Positions 1 to 6,982 of a DNA stretch of 16,564 bases are shown piece by piece. Position numbers and translations under genes: made by a program. Each line of letters opens with the position of its first letter. The first letter of the stretch is position 1. Source of the stretch: Phycisphaeraceae bacterium (GTDB lineage Bacteria > Planctomycetota > Phycisphaerae > Phycisphaerales > Phycisphaeraceae); contig PUNN01000119.1 of the NCBI GenBank assembly GCA_003552605.1, positions 1 to 16,564 on the forward strand, written 5' to 3'. Below the pieces are notes generated by a model. That model was not told the DNA's origin. It ran no database searches and saw only the letters and a program-made list of their open reading frames with translations.

Positions 1-2
1 AG

Positions 3-89
3 CCACCTGGTGAGCCAAAGATGCGCATGGCAACCAACGCGCAAGTGAAGAAAACGAAGAAGTTTATCGAGAAAAAAGACGTCGCTTAG
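3..89 (+). CDS. C-terminal end of an unidentified protein (5' end outside window)
   Basis: A reading frame is open from the left edge and stops at TAG 87-89, giving about 28 residues. The tail is strongly basic, with a Lys-rich stretch (QVKKTKKFIEKKDVA) that uses AAG and AAA codons heavily, unlike the random frames around it. It looks like a real coding end because the frame stays open up to a composition break, after which the sequence turns into a hairpin-rich repeat. A Lys-rich tail would fit a nucleic-acid-binding or ribosome-associated protein, but this is only a guess. The family cannot be named from this fragment. Confidence 0.45.
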   Translation, partial: PPGEPKMRMATNAQVKKTKKFIEKKDVA

Positions 90-100
90 TCGACGGCATT

Positions 101-234
101 GGGTGGCATGGTCAGCGGCTGCCCCCGGAAGCGCAGCCGATGGCCATGGCGGCCTGTGATTGGGGGTTCGCCGCATGGCCATCAGCCGAAGACGGCTGCT
201 GACCATGCCACCCAAGCTAGATGCGTTCGCCCTG
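101..234 (+). repeat. Composite intergenic hairpin repeat, copy 1 (complete, with 16-bp terminal inverted repeats)
   Basis: The element is bounded by a perfect 16-bp inverted repeat: GGGTGGCATGGTCAGC at 101-116 and GCTGACCATGCCACCC at 198-213. Inside the right half lies a hairpin at 173-208 with 16-nt arms (14 of 16 paired) around an AAGA loop. The left half (103-147) can form a weaker second hairpin in which GGCTGC faces GCAGCC. Positions 171-234 match copy 3 (8335-8398) in 63 of 64 bases, so the conserved unit runs about 20 bases past the terminal repeat. No target-site duplication is visible. It resembles a paired REP/BIME or MITE-like element; no transposase lies nearby. Confidence 0.8.
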
Positions 235-501
235 TGCTTACCCGAGTGACCCGGAAGAGCAATTCTGGAAAAGTGGCTGTGCGGCAATTTCGTTTAGCGT
301 GCCACCCAACTTGAGGGCTCCGTCGATGGGTGATCCCCTTGGCCGGTTGATCCCGGCGGCGGCGGCCCCTGCGACCTTCGCATCAGCATCCCGGGTCTAC
401 TGGCCCTGATTGGAAGCACTTCGGCCGCCTCATACAAGCCCTCTTACGGAACCGCTGCCGCCCGACATGTCCGCTCCGCCGCGATTCGGTATCCTCCGAT
501 C
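235..501. other. Non-coding leader upstream of aroB
   Basis: No convincing gene is seen here. Short open frames that cross this stretch run out of the repeat and have no family resemblance. A possible sigma70-like promoter is TTGGAA at 410-415 and TACAAG at 433-438 with a 17-base spacer. It matches consensus at four of six positions in each box, so it is weak. The aroB start at 502 has no clear Shine-Dalgarno sequence. Confidence 0.3.
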
Positions 502-1644
502 ATGCCGACAGTTCCCATCGAGTTACCGCACCATCGCTACGAGGTCGCCATTGAGGCGGGGCTGTTGTCTCGATTGGGGCAGCAGGTTCGCGAGGTGGCC
601 CCACATGGCTGCGCTGCGCTGCTGCGCGATGCCGGCCTTCCCGCCGCGCATGCCGCCGCGGCCCACGAGGCCCTCGAAAGGGAGGGCTACGCCGTCACCG
701 ATGGGGTGTTTGCCACCAGCGAACGGCTGAAGAGCCTCGACACCGTGCGGAGCATGTACGAACTGCTGCTTGGCGACCGGCTGGAACGCCGCAGCCCGGT
801 AGTCGCCCTCGGGGGCGGGATTCTCACGGATACCGCCGGTTTCGCCGCGGCGACCTATCTGCGAGGGGTGCCCCTGGTGATGGTGCCGACCACGCTGCTG
901 GCGATGGTCGATGCCTCCGTGGGCGGGAAGGTCGGGGTGAACGTCCCCGAGGGCAAGAACCTCATCGGCGCTTTCTATCAGCCGATGCGGGTGGTGATCG
1001 ACCCACAGGTGCTGACCACCCTCCCGACGCGGGAGCTGCGCTGCGGCCTCGCCGAGTGCATCAAGCACGCGATGATCCGGGATGCGGCCCGATTCGAATG
1101 GCTTGAGAATAACGTCGAGGCGGTGCTGGCGCTCGAGCCGGCAGCGCTGACGGAATTGGTGCGGTGGAACGTGCAGATCAAGGCGCAGGTGGTGATGGCG
1201 GATGAGAAGGAGGCGGGTGAGCGGGCGCACCTGAACTTCGGCCACACCTTCGCCCACGCCATCGAGGCGGTGCAGGGGCAGGGCGATGGCGGCGAGGCGG
1301 GCGGGGATGCCCCGGCGGACAGCTACCACCATGGCGAAGCGGTGGCCCTGGGCATGGTCGCGGCCACGCGGCTGGCGGTCAGCGAGGGGCTGGTTGACCG
1401 CTCGGTGCTCGATCGCCTTGTGCCCCTGCTCAAGCGCGCGGGCCTGCCTACTTACCTGTCGCATCCCCCGGCGGTCGATGCCTTGATGGCGGCGATGGCA
1501 CTTGACAAGAAAGTTGCCGATTCCCGCATCCGGCTGGTGCTGCCCACGGCGGTGGGCGCGGTGGAGGTGTTCGGCGAGATGCGGGCGCAGGTGATCGAGC
1601 AGGCGTGGCGCGAGTTGGGGGGTGGCGTCGGCGAGTCGATGTAA
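502..1644 (+). CDS. aroB: 3-dehydroquinate synthase
   Basis: This enzyme converts DAHP to 3-dehydroquinate, the second step of the shikimate pathway, in the cytosol with NAD+ and a divalent metal. The 380-residue product is close to the usual 350-370. The family blocks appear in order: GGG at 104-106 followed by D110 and a GFAAATYLRG block (NAD binding), PTTLLAMVDASVGGKVGVN at about 129-147, NLIGAFYQP, GLAECIKHA with E185, NFGHTFAHAIE with H248, and HHGEAVALGM with H277. E185, H248 and H277 fit the three known metal ligands. A Gly/Asp/Ala-rich insertion at about 260-274 separates the last two blocks and explains the extra length. The ATG at 502 begins right before the expected N-terminal beta strand. 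The gene stands alone; its downstream neighbour is unrelated and of different base composition. Confidence 0.97.
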   Translation: MPTVPIELPHHRYEVAIEAGLLSRLGQQVREVAPHGCAALLRDAGLPAAHAAAAHEALEREGYAVTDGVFATSERLKSLDTVRSMYELLLGDRLERRSPVVALGGGILTDTAGFAAATYLRGVPLVMVPTTLLAMVDASVGGKVGVNVPEGKNLIGAFYQPMRVVIDPQVLTTLPTRELRCGLAECIKHAMIRDAARFEWLENNVEAVLALEPAALTELVRWNVQIKAQVVMADEKEAGERAHLNFGHTFAHAIEAVQGQGDGGEAGGDAPADSYHHGEAVALGMVAATRLAVSEGLVDRSVLDRLVPLLKRAGLPTYLSHPPAVDALMAAMALDKKVADSRIRLVLPTAVGAVEVFGEMRAQVIEQAWRELGGGVGESM

Positions 1645-1885
1645 ATCCAGTCATCCCTTTATATCTTTTTGCCCTCTTTTATTTTCTTCTAAGAATTATG
1701 GAAGTTGCCTCAAGAATGACTGGACATTGCGATCGTGGGGGGATAATCTCCATCGTGTTCTGAAATTGGCCACGGGGGCCGGCACGTATACCGCCCCGTC
1801 TGGTCCGTGTGGCCACCTCTCGAACTCACCAACGCAGGGTCGTGCTACTGGACAACTCATCTGGCCACAACGTGGAGAGAAAGCC
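1645..1885. other. AT-richer intergenic region with pyrimidine tract and inverted repeat
   Basis: Directly after the aroB stop comes a T/C-rich tract (about 1655-1690), much lower in GC than the surroundings. An 8-bp perfect inverted repeat, CCAGTCAT at 1647-1654 and ATGACTGG at 1716-1723, encloses it. The U-rich tract could help end aroB transcription, but no tight hairpin precedes it. The rest is the untranslated leader of the PEP-CTERM gene. No convincing promoter boxes were found. Confidence 0.3.
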
Positions 1886-2674
1886 ATGAAAACGTATGCA
1901 AGTCGAGTATCGGTGGCGCCCATCGTGGCGTTGGCCGTTCTGTGCATTTCAGTTCCGGTACGGGGTATTCTCATTGATACGGGTGATCTCGACCCTGTAG
2001 GCGATGTAGTCGTTGATGGGTATATCACCGGGTGGAACCTGACCGATGACTGGATCGCGCCAATGTGGCTGTCGATGCAGGCATCTTCCCACCCCAATCC
2101 GCAGATTCTTGCAGACCTGTTTATGCGATACGACAGCAATGCGGAAATCATCTATACGCTTGTTTTGCCGCGGGAAGGCAACTACGTAGTCATCAAGCAG
2201 GGGGAGGAGGATCGAAGGGATGATTCTCATCTCAAGTTCGAAGATCCCGACTCGAACAGTTCCGGTAAGTCCGGGCAAGAAAAGCTCTTCGATGGTGAAA
2301 ATGATCAAGCCCAGAAGGATGACCTGTCCATCTTTCGCTGGATTGATGCCTTCCATGCATCCGTCGACGACGATTACAACATTACATCAATCGGGAGCGG
2401 AGACTGGCAGCTTGCCGCCGGCTGGGAAGCTGCGGGGCAACTCGACTCAGGGCTATGGGAGTTGACGGTTAAGACGCGCATTTTCCCGGGTGACACCGCA
2501 CTGGCCGAACTCAGTGACAATGGCGAGGACATGCCGCCGACGGACCCACCGCCCCAAGTGGGTGCCATTCCCGAGCCCGCCAGTGGAGCGCTGGCTTTGC
2601 TCGGTGTGCTGACCCTTGGCGGATATGCCGGTCGGCGCCGACCACGTGGCAACGGGCGCCGAGTGCTCAGATAG
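1886..2674 (+). CDS. PEP-CTERM sorting-domain protein of unknown function
   Basis: This is a predicted exported protein of 262 residues. The start at 1886 is chosen because GGAGAGAAAGCC precedes it and a classical signal peptide follows: basic MKTYASR, then a hydrophobic stretch to about residue 25. A longer open frame begins at 1622, but its extension overlaps the end of aroB and looks non-coding. The C-terminus carries the full tripartite sorting signal: IPEPAS, a hydrophobic helix (GALALLGVLTLGGYAG), then RRRPR. In this family an exosortase recognises and processes that signal; none is in the window. The body is rich in Asp and Trp, lacks Cys outside the signal peptide and gives no certain domain. 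A DOMON/CBM9-like beta sandwich is possible (GWEAAGQLDSGLWELTVKTR region), only as a weak guess. GC content is visibly lower than in the neighbours. Confidence 0.85.
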   Translation: MKTYASRVSVAPIVALAVLCISVPVRGILIDTGDLDPVGDVVVDGYITGWNLTDDWIAPMWLSMQASSHPNPQILADLFMRYDSNAEIIYTLVLPREGNYVVIKQGEEDRRDDSHLKFEDPDSNSSGKSGQEKLFDGENDQAQKDDLSIFRWIDAFHASVDDDYNITSIGSGDWQLAAGWEAAGQLDSGLWELTVKTRIFPGDTALAELSDNGEDMPPTDPPPQVGAIPEPASGALALLGVLTLGGYAGRRRPRGNGRRVLR

Positions 2675-2791
2675 AGCGATTCCGCGTGCCTGTGCATGTC
2701 GACAGGCAGCAGTTTCGCCCACCCTCCGCGGCATGTCTGGCGGGTTTGGGCTCGATTGGCGTTTGATCGTTCCACCGGCCTACCCTTCAGC

Positions 2792-3022
2792 ATGATGCAA
2801 TGCAACATTGATGCTCGCGGAAAGTTGGTCCGCCTGATCGGCGGGGTGTTATGCCTTGTGGTCGCGGCGGTGCTTGCGGTGCTGGCCGTGGCAGGGGCCA
2901 TCGACACGCCGTGGGTCTGGCTTGCGGTCGCCGCGGCCGGTGCGGGCGGGGCGTTTCAGGTCTTTGAGGCGCGGGCCGGCTGGTGTGCCCTTCGTGCCAT
3001 GGGATGGCGCACGCCGGTTTGA
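2792..3022 (+). CDS. Small two-helix membrane protein, DUF2892/YgaP-like
   Basis: The frame is open from ATG 2696, but the recognisable part begins at the adjacent ATGs at 2792 and 2795, giving about 76 residues. It opens with QCNIDARGKLVRLIGG, runs into a hydrophobic helix (VLCLVVAAVLAVLAVAGAI), then a second hydrophobic segment (VWLAVAAAGAGGAFQVF), and ends with GWCALRAMGW. The pattern of a short Cys/Asn N-terminus, an R-x-I-R-like turn, two helices and a closing GWC-x-L motif is typical of the DUF2892 (YgaP transmembrane) family. In some proteins that domain is fused to rhodanese; here it stands alone. Function is not established. No Shine-Dalgarno sequence is visible at either start. The gene ends 16 bases before repeat copy 2. 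Confidence 0.6.
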   Translation: MMQCNIDARGKLVRLIGGVLCLVVAAVLAVLAVAGAIDTPWVWLAVAAAGAGGAFQVFEARAGWCALRAMGWRTPV

Positions 3023-3037
3023 CTTGGGTGATTGCCA

Positions 3038-3130
3038 GGCGGCCCGTGACAGGGGGGTTCGCCGCATGGCCCTCAGCCGAAGACGGCTGCTGAACATGCC
3101 GCCCGGCTTGGCTGCTACACGCGTTTGCCC
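3038..3130 (+). repeat. Composite intergenic hairpin repeat, copy 2 (partial and diverged)
   Basis: The right half of the element is present: GGCGGCC at 3038-3044, GGTTCGCCGCATGGCC, the hairpin at 3064-3099 with the same AAGA loop, and a diverged continuation ending in GCGTTTGCCC. The hairpin arms now pair at 12 of 16 positions rather than 14. The left half with its terminal inverted repeat is missing. Orientation is the same as in copies 1 and 3. Confidence 0.7.
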
Positions 3131-3150
3131 CGGGGCGAAGTGTCGCCGCC

Positions 3151-3180
3151 TTGGTGGGGTTGCGGGGCCGGTGGTATACT
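3151..3180 (+). promoter_or_regulatory. Candidate sigma70-type promoter for valS
   Basis: TTGGTG at 3151-3156 and TATACT at 3175-3180 are separated by 18 bases. The -10 box matches consensus at five of six positions and stands out in a region of about 70% GC. Transcription would begin near 3187, leaving a leader of about 330 bases before the valS ATG. This is sequence inspection only. Confidence 0.4.
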
Positions 3181-3428
3181 CAGGTTGATGTTCGAGCCCG
3201 ACGACCCGTTCAGCGTCGCTGTGATTTGAGGGGACGACCCCCACACCCCCCTCATCCGCCTGGTTCCGCCACGGATTCGGCCCAGCCGGTGATCGGCGGC
3301 AGGGCGGGTCGCGGGATTGCCGCGGGGACGCCGCTCGCTCGATTCCAGGGCTCAACTCGCCGGCCCTGCGGCTGATGCCCCCCAATGCCGGCGCCCCGAT
3401 TACACTGTCTGCGACGAAGTGCCCCGTA

Positions 3429-3464
3429 ACCCTGAAGCGGCCGGATACCCTGAAGCGGCCGGAT
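3429..3464 (+). repeat. 18-bp perfect tandem duplication in the valS leader
   Basis: ACCCTGAAGCGGCCGGAT occurs twice head to tail (3429-3446 and 3447-3464). Because 18 is a multiple of three, it preserves the open frame upstream of valS, where it would read PEAAGY twice. It lies about 55 bases before the chosen start codon. Confidence 0.85.
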
Positions 3465-3517
3465 ACGGCGGCGGCTGCATGCCAACCGCCGCGGCTGTAC
3501 AGAATTCGAGTTTCATC

Positions 3518-6500
3518 ATGACACGTTCTTCCACCAATGCATCTGCCACCCCCACCGCCCCCACCGCCGAGGACCTTGCCCGGACCTACCAGCCGAAACA
3601 GGTCGAGCCGGGGGTGCTCGAGAAGTGGAACGCGGCCAACGCCTTCCACGCGGTGCCTGACCCCGATCGCGAGCCCTACGTCATCGTCATCCCGCCGCCG
3701 AACGTCACCGCGGCGTTGCACATGGGCCATGCGCTGAACAACACGCTCCAGGATATTCTCATCCGGTGGCGGCGGATGCAAGGCTACAACACCGTGTGGA
3801 TGCCCGGTACCGACCATGCCGGCATCGCCACGCAGACCGTGGTGGAAAAACGGGTGCAGGCGGAGGAAGGGAAGCGCCGCATCGACTTCACCCGCGAGCA
3901 GTTCGTCGAGAAGGTGCAGGCGTGGAAGGATGAGTACGAACGGCGGATCACCGAGCAGCTCGTGGCCATGGGCTGCTCCTGCGACTGGCCGCGGCAGCGG
4001 TTCACCATGGACCCGATATGTGCTGCGGCGGTGCGCGAGGCTTTCTTCCGACTGTTCGCCGATGGCCTGATCTACCGTGGCAAGCGGCTGGTCAACTGGG
4101 ACCCGGTCACGCAGACGGCGCTGGCCGATGATGAGGTCGAGAGCTTCGAGATCGACGGCCACTTCTGGTACATGCAGTACCCGATCCTCAACGAAGACGG
4201 CGGCGACAGTGGTGAGTTTGTCACTGTGGCCACCACCCGGCCGGAGACGATGCTCGGCGACACGGCCGTGGCGATCAATCCGCGTGACCCCCGGGCCGCC
4301 TCGCTGCTTGGCCGCCATGTGCGGCTACCCATTGTCAACCGGGTCATCCCCATCGTGGCCGATGAATATGTCATCATGCCGGAGGGCGATGCTGATGCGG
4401 GTGAAGGTGATGAAGCTGATGACAAGGCATCTTTCGCCACGGGCTTTCTCAAGGTCACCCCGGCCCACGACCCCAACGACTGGGAGATCGGCCTGCGACA
4501 GAACCCACCGCTGCCGGTGATCAACGTCCTCGGCCCGGATGGCCGCATCAGCCGCGGACATGGCTGGCCGTCCGAGGAATTCGACAGTGGCCGCGTCGAT
4601 CCGTTTGTTGAGGAACTTCTCGGCAAGGACCGCTTCGAGGCCCGCAAGCTCATCGTCGACTGGTTTGACAAGCAGGGGCTCCTGCCACAGGTGCGGCCCT
4701 ACCGTCACAGCGTCGGCCACAGCTATCGGTCGCATGTGCCCATCGAGCCGTACCTGTCCGATCAGTGGTACGTGCGCGTGACCGATGACCGGCTCGCGGG
4801 CGCAGCGCTGCGGGTGCTCAACCCCGGCCAGCGTGGCCCGACGGAAGGATGCACATGGAAGGAAGGCGATCCGTTCGCTGATGAAGGCGGTCAGCCCACG
4901 CTGAACCACCTCGAGCGCGGCTGGCTGACGTTCTACCCGCCGCGGTACGCCCGCACCTATCAGCAGTGGCATGAGCACATCCGCGACTGGTGCATCAGCC
5001 GCCAACTCTGGTGGGGCCATCGCATCCCGGTATGGAGCCGCCATTACGAGAGCCGCGCCGAGTTCACCGGGTCCGGAATCGGATCAGAGGAAGCGGCGAT
5101 GCAGGATGAGTTGTCGGATCGGCTCTGGAGCCTCGAGGAAACGCATGGCCAGGTGTGCAGCCGGTTCGTGGCCGATGGGGACCCGGGCCGATTTCTCAAT
5201 GCAGCACCGCATGAGGGGGGCTTCACCGTTTACGTGTGTGTAAGGGATGAGAGCAATGAGGCCTCCGATGTCTATGAACATGACATCATTCAGCTTCTGG
5301 AAACCTGCGGTTTTGAACAGGATCCGGATGTGCTGGATACATGGTTCAGTTCAGCCCTCTGGCCGATCTCGACCCTCGGCTGGCCCGATCCGGAAGGTTT
5401 TCCAGAGGCATTTCCTGAAGGCAAGCTGACACTCGAGAAGTGGAATCCGGGCAACACGCTCTGCACCGCGCGGGAGATCATCACACTCTGGGTGTCGCGC
5501 ATGGTGATGTTCAACCTCTACCTGCGCAACTGCCTGCCGTTCTATGATGTGTTCATCCACGCGATGATCCAGGACGGCGAGGGGCAGAAGATGAGCAAGT
5601 CGCTCGGCAATGGTGTTGATCCACTGGATATCATCCACAGCCACGGTGCCGATGCGATGCGGTTCACCCTCGCGCAGATGACCACACACACGCAGGATGT
5701 GCGGATGCCGGTGGATCTCATCTGCCCGTACACGGAGAAGATTTTCACGCCGGAGACCATCGCCATCCGCAATAACTTCAAGGTCGCCGCGCCGGTCCAG
5801 GAGTCACCCTTCGCCAAGGGGAAGAAGATGGTCAGTGGTTACGGCTACGCCTCGGGTGAGGCGGTGCCGAGCGAAGCGATGCCGCTGGCGCGTAACACCA
5901 GTTCGAAGTTCGACTACGGCCGCAACTTCGCCAACAAACTCTGGAACGCGGTGCGATTTGCCCTCGGCCGGCTCGAGGCCGCCGGTGCCACCGGACCGCT
6001 TGCCGATGCCGGCGAACTCGGCGTGGCTGACCACTGGATTCTTTCGCGGCTGGTGGAAACCATCGGCCGCGTGGATACGGCGCTCGAGCAGTACGAGTTC
6101 AACGTCTACGCGCAGATGCTCTATGACTTCACCTGGGGTGATCTGTGCGACTGGTACATCGAGGCGATCAAGCCCACAGTCGAGCAGAATGCTGCGCAGC
6201 GTGCGGTGCTTGCGGCGTGCCTCGATGCGACGCTGCGGCTGCTGCATCCGGGGATGCCGTTTGTCACCGAGCGGCTGTGGGAGCGTTTGAATGCGGTGGT
6301 GCCACACCGCGGCGTACCGGGCATGGCCCCTGCGGGCAGTGACCTGCTGGTCTGCGCCGCGTGGCCCGATCCGGACCCGGGGATGCGGGACGGGGAGGCG
6401 GAGGAGCAGTTCGGCTTCGTGCAGTCGCTGGTCTCGGCGGTACGGCAGGTGCGAACGCAGTACAAGGTTCCACCGCGACAGAAGTTGACCTGCTCCGGCC

Positions 6501-6862
6501 GCGCACCAGCGGCGATGGCGCAGCGGACCCTGGTGCTTCGTCCGCTGATCGAGACACTCGCGAATGTGGAACTTGGCGATGTCGGCCCGAAATCCGACCG
6601 GCCGGCGGATGCCGCGGCGACCACCGCGGGGCGCATCGAACTCTACCTTCATGGTTTGATCGATCCCGAACAGGAGCGGCAGCGGCTCGAGAAGCGGCTG
6701 AAGGAACTGGAAAACAGCATCGGCCGGCTCGAATCGCGCCTCAACAACAAGGGCTACGTCGACCGCGCCCCGGCGGAACTGGTTCAGCAGACCCGCCAGC
6801 AACTGGCCGATCTTCAAAAGGAAGCCCGGACGGTGAAAGAACAGCGCGATGCGCTCGGGTAA
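3518..6862 (+). CDS. valS: Valyl-tRNA synthetase
   Basis: This class Ia enzyme charges tRNA-Val and edits mischarged threonine, in the cytosol. From ATG 3518 the product is 1114 residues, longer than the roughly 880-950 usual for bacteria. Visible motifs: PPPNVTAALHMGHALNN with the HIGH-type HMGH at 68-71, the editing-domain block TTRPETMLGDTA from 239, WCISRQLWWGHRIP, DPDVLDTWFSS from 602, and KMSKS at 691-695 within GQKMSKSLGNGVDP. The anticodon-binding domain includes NFANKLWNAVRF from 803. The last 75 or so residues form the expected coiled-coil tRNA-binding arm (LYLHGLIDPEQERQRLEKRL and onward). Extra length comes from a long segment between the HRIPVW and DVLDTWF blocks and an insertion at about 730-797. 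The start is uncertain because no clear Shine-Dalgarno sequence precedes it and the frame is open to 3317. The N-terminal Ser/Thr/Ala-rich stretch of about 17 residues is not part of the conserved core. Confidence 0.96.
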   Translation: MTRSSTNASATPTAPTAEDLARTYQPKQVEPGVLEKWNAANAFHAVPDPDREPYVIVIPPPNVTAALHMGHALNNTLQDILIRWRRMQGYNTVWMPGTDHAGIATQTVVEKRVQAEEGKRRIDFTREQFVEKVQAWKDEYERRITEQLVAMGCSCDWPRQRFTMDPICAAAVREAFFRLFADGLIYRGKRLVNWDPVTQTALADDEVESFEIDGHFWYMQYPILNEDGGDSGEFVTVATTRPETMLGDTAVAINPRDPRAASLLGRHVRLPIVNRVIPIVADEYVIMPEGDADAGEGDEADDKASFATGFLKVTPAHDPNDWEIGLRQNPPLPVINVLGPDGRISRGHGWPSEEFDSGRVDPFVEELLGKDRFEARKLIVDWFDKQGLLPQVRPYRHSVGHSYRSHVPIEPYLSDQWYVRVTDDRLAGAALRVLNPGQRGPTEGCTWKEGDPFADEGGQPTLNHLERGWLTFYPPRYARTYQQWHEHIRDWCISRQLWWGHRIPVWSRHYESRAEFTGSGIGSEEAAMQDELSDRLWSLEETHGQVCSRFVADGDPGRFLNAAPHEGGFTVYVCVRDESNEASDVYEHDIIQLLETCGFEQDPDVLDTWFSSALWPISTLGWPDPEGFPEAFPEGKLTLEKWNPGNTLCTAREIITLWVSRMVMFNLYLRNCLPFYDVFIHAMIQDGEGQKMSKSLGNGVDPLDIIHSHGADAMRFTLAQMTTHTQDVRMPVDLICPYTEKIFTPETIAIRNNFKVAAPVQESPFAKGKKMVSGYGYASGEAVPSEAMPLARNTSSKFDYGRNFANKLWNAVRFALGRLEAAGATGPLADAGELGVADHWILSRLVETIGRVDTALEQYEFNVYAQMLYDFTWGDLCDWYIEAIKPTVEQNAAQRAVLAACLDATLRLLHPGMPFVTERLWERLNAVVPHRGVPGMAPAGSDLLVCAAWPDPDPGMRDGEAEEQFGFVQSLVSAVRQVRTQYKVPPRQKLTCSGRAPAAMAQRTLVLRPLIETLANVELGDVGPKSDRPADAAATTAGRIELYLHGLIDPEQERQRLEKRLKELENSIGRLESRLNNKGYVDRAPAELVQQTRQQLADLQKEARTVKEQRDALG

Positions 6863-6894
6863 CCCGGCATCCCGCATGGCGGTCCAACGGGAAA

Positions 6895-6909
6895 GCCACC
6901 AGAGGTGGC
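6895..6909. terminator. Small hairpin between converging genes
   Basis: GCCACC, a three-base AGA loop and GGTGGC form a perfect 6-bp stem in the 120-base gap between the ends of valS and the convergent regulator gene. It could serve as a bidirectional termination or pausing signal, but no T-run follows on either strand, so an intrinsic terminator is not shown. Confidence 0.25.
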
Positions 6910-6982
6910 GTGGCCCGATTCGGGGAGGCCCGTGAGATCGGTGGCGTGACGTCGGGGTCCATGCCATTGTGGCTGACGCACG

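Larger units (their letters stand above)
3131..3517. other. valS promoter and leader region
   Basis: No separate gene is seen. The stretch holds the candidate promoter at 3151-3180, a GC-rich leader of roughly 330 bases and the 18-bp tandem repeat at 3429-3464. The valS frame stays open back to 3317, but that extension is Arg/Ala/Gly-rich, has no family resemblance and is treated here as leader. Confidence 0.4.

Noticed and set aside
99..409. Two short overlapping open frames, 99-314 and 221-409
   Set aside because: Both derive largely from repeat copy 1; the same residues appear at copy 3 in an unrelated context, so they reflect repeat DNA, not a gene family.
523..1464. 313-codon minus-strand open frame
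   Set aside because: It lies wholly antisense to aroB, whose catalytic motifs are intact.
1622..1885. N-terminal extension of the PEP-CTERM gene back to 1622
   Set aside because: It overlaps aroB and would bury the signal peptide; the start at 1886 has a good ribosome-binding site and a proper signal sequence.
2849..4318. 489-codon minus-strand open frame
   Set aside because: It runs antisense through repeat copy 2, the valS promoter and the valS N-terminal region including the HIGH motif; composition is His/Arg/Gly-rich without domains.
5804..6967. 387-codon minus-strand open frame
   Set aside because: It is a shadow of the valS C-terminal region, including the coiled-coil arm, with no recognisable motif.
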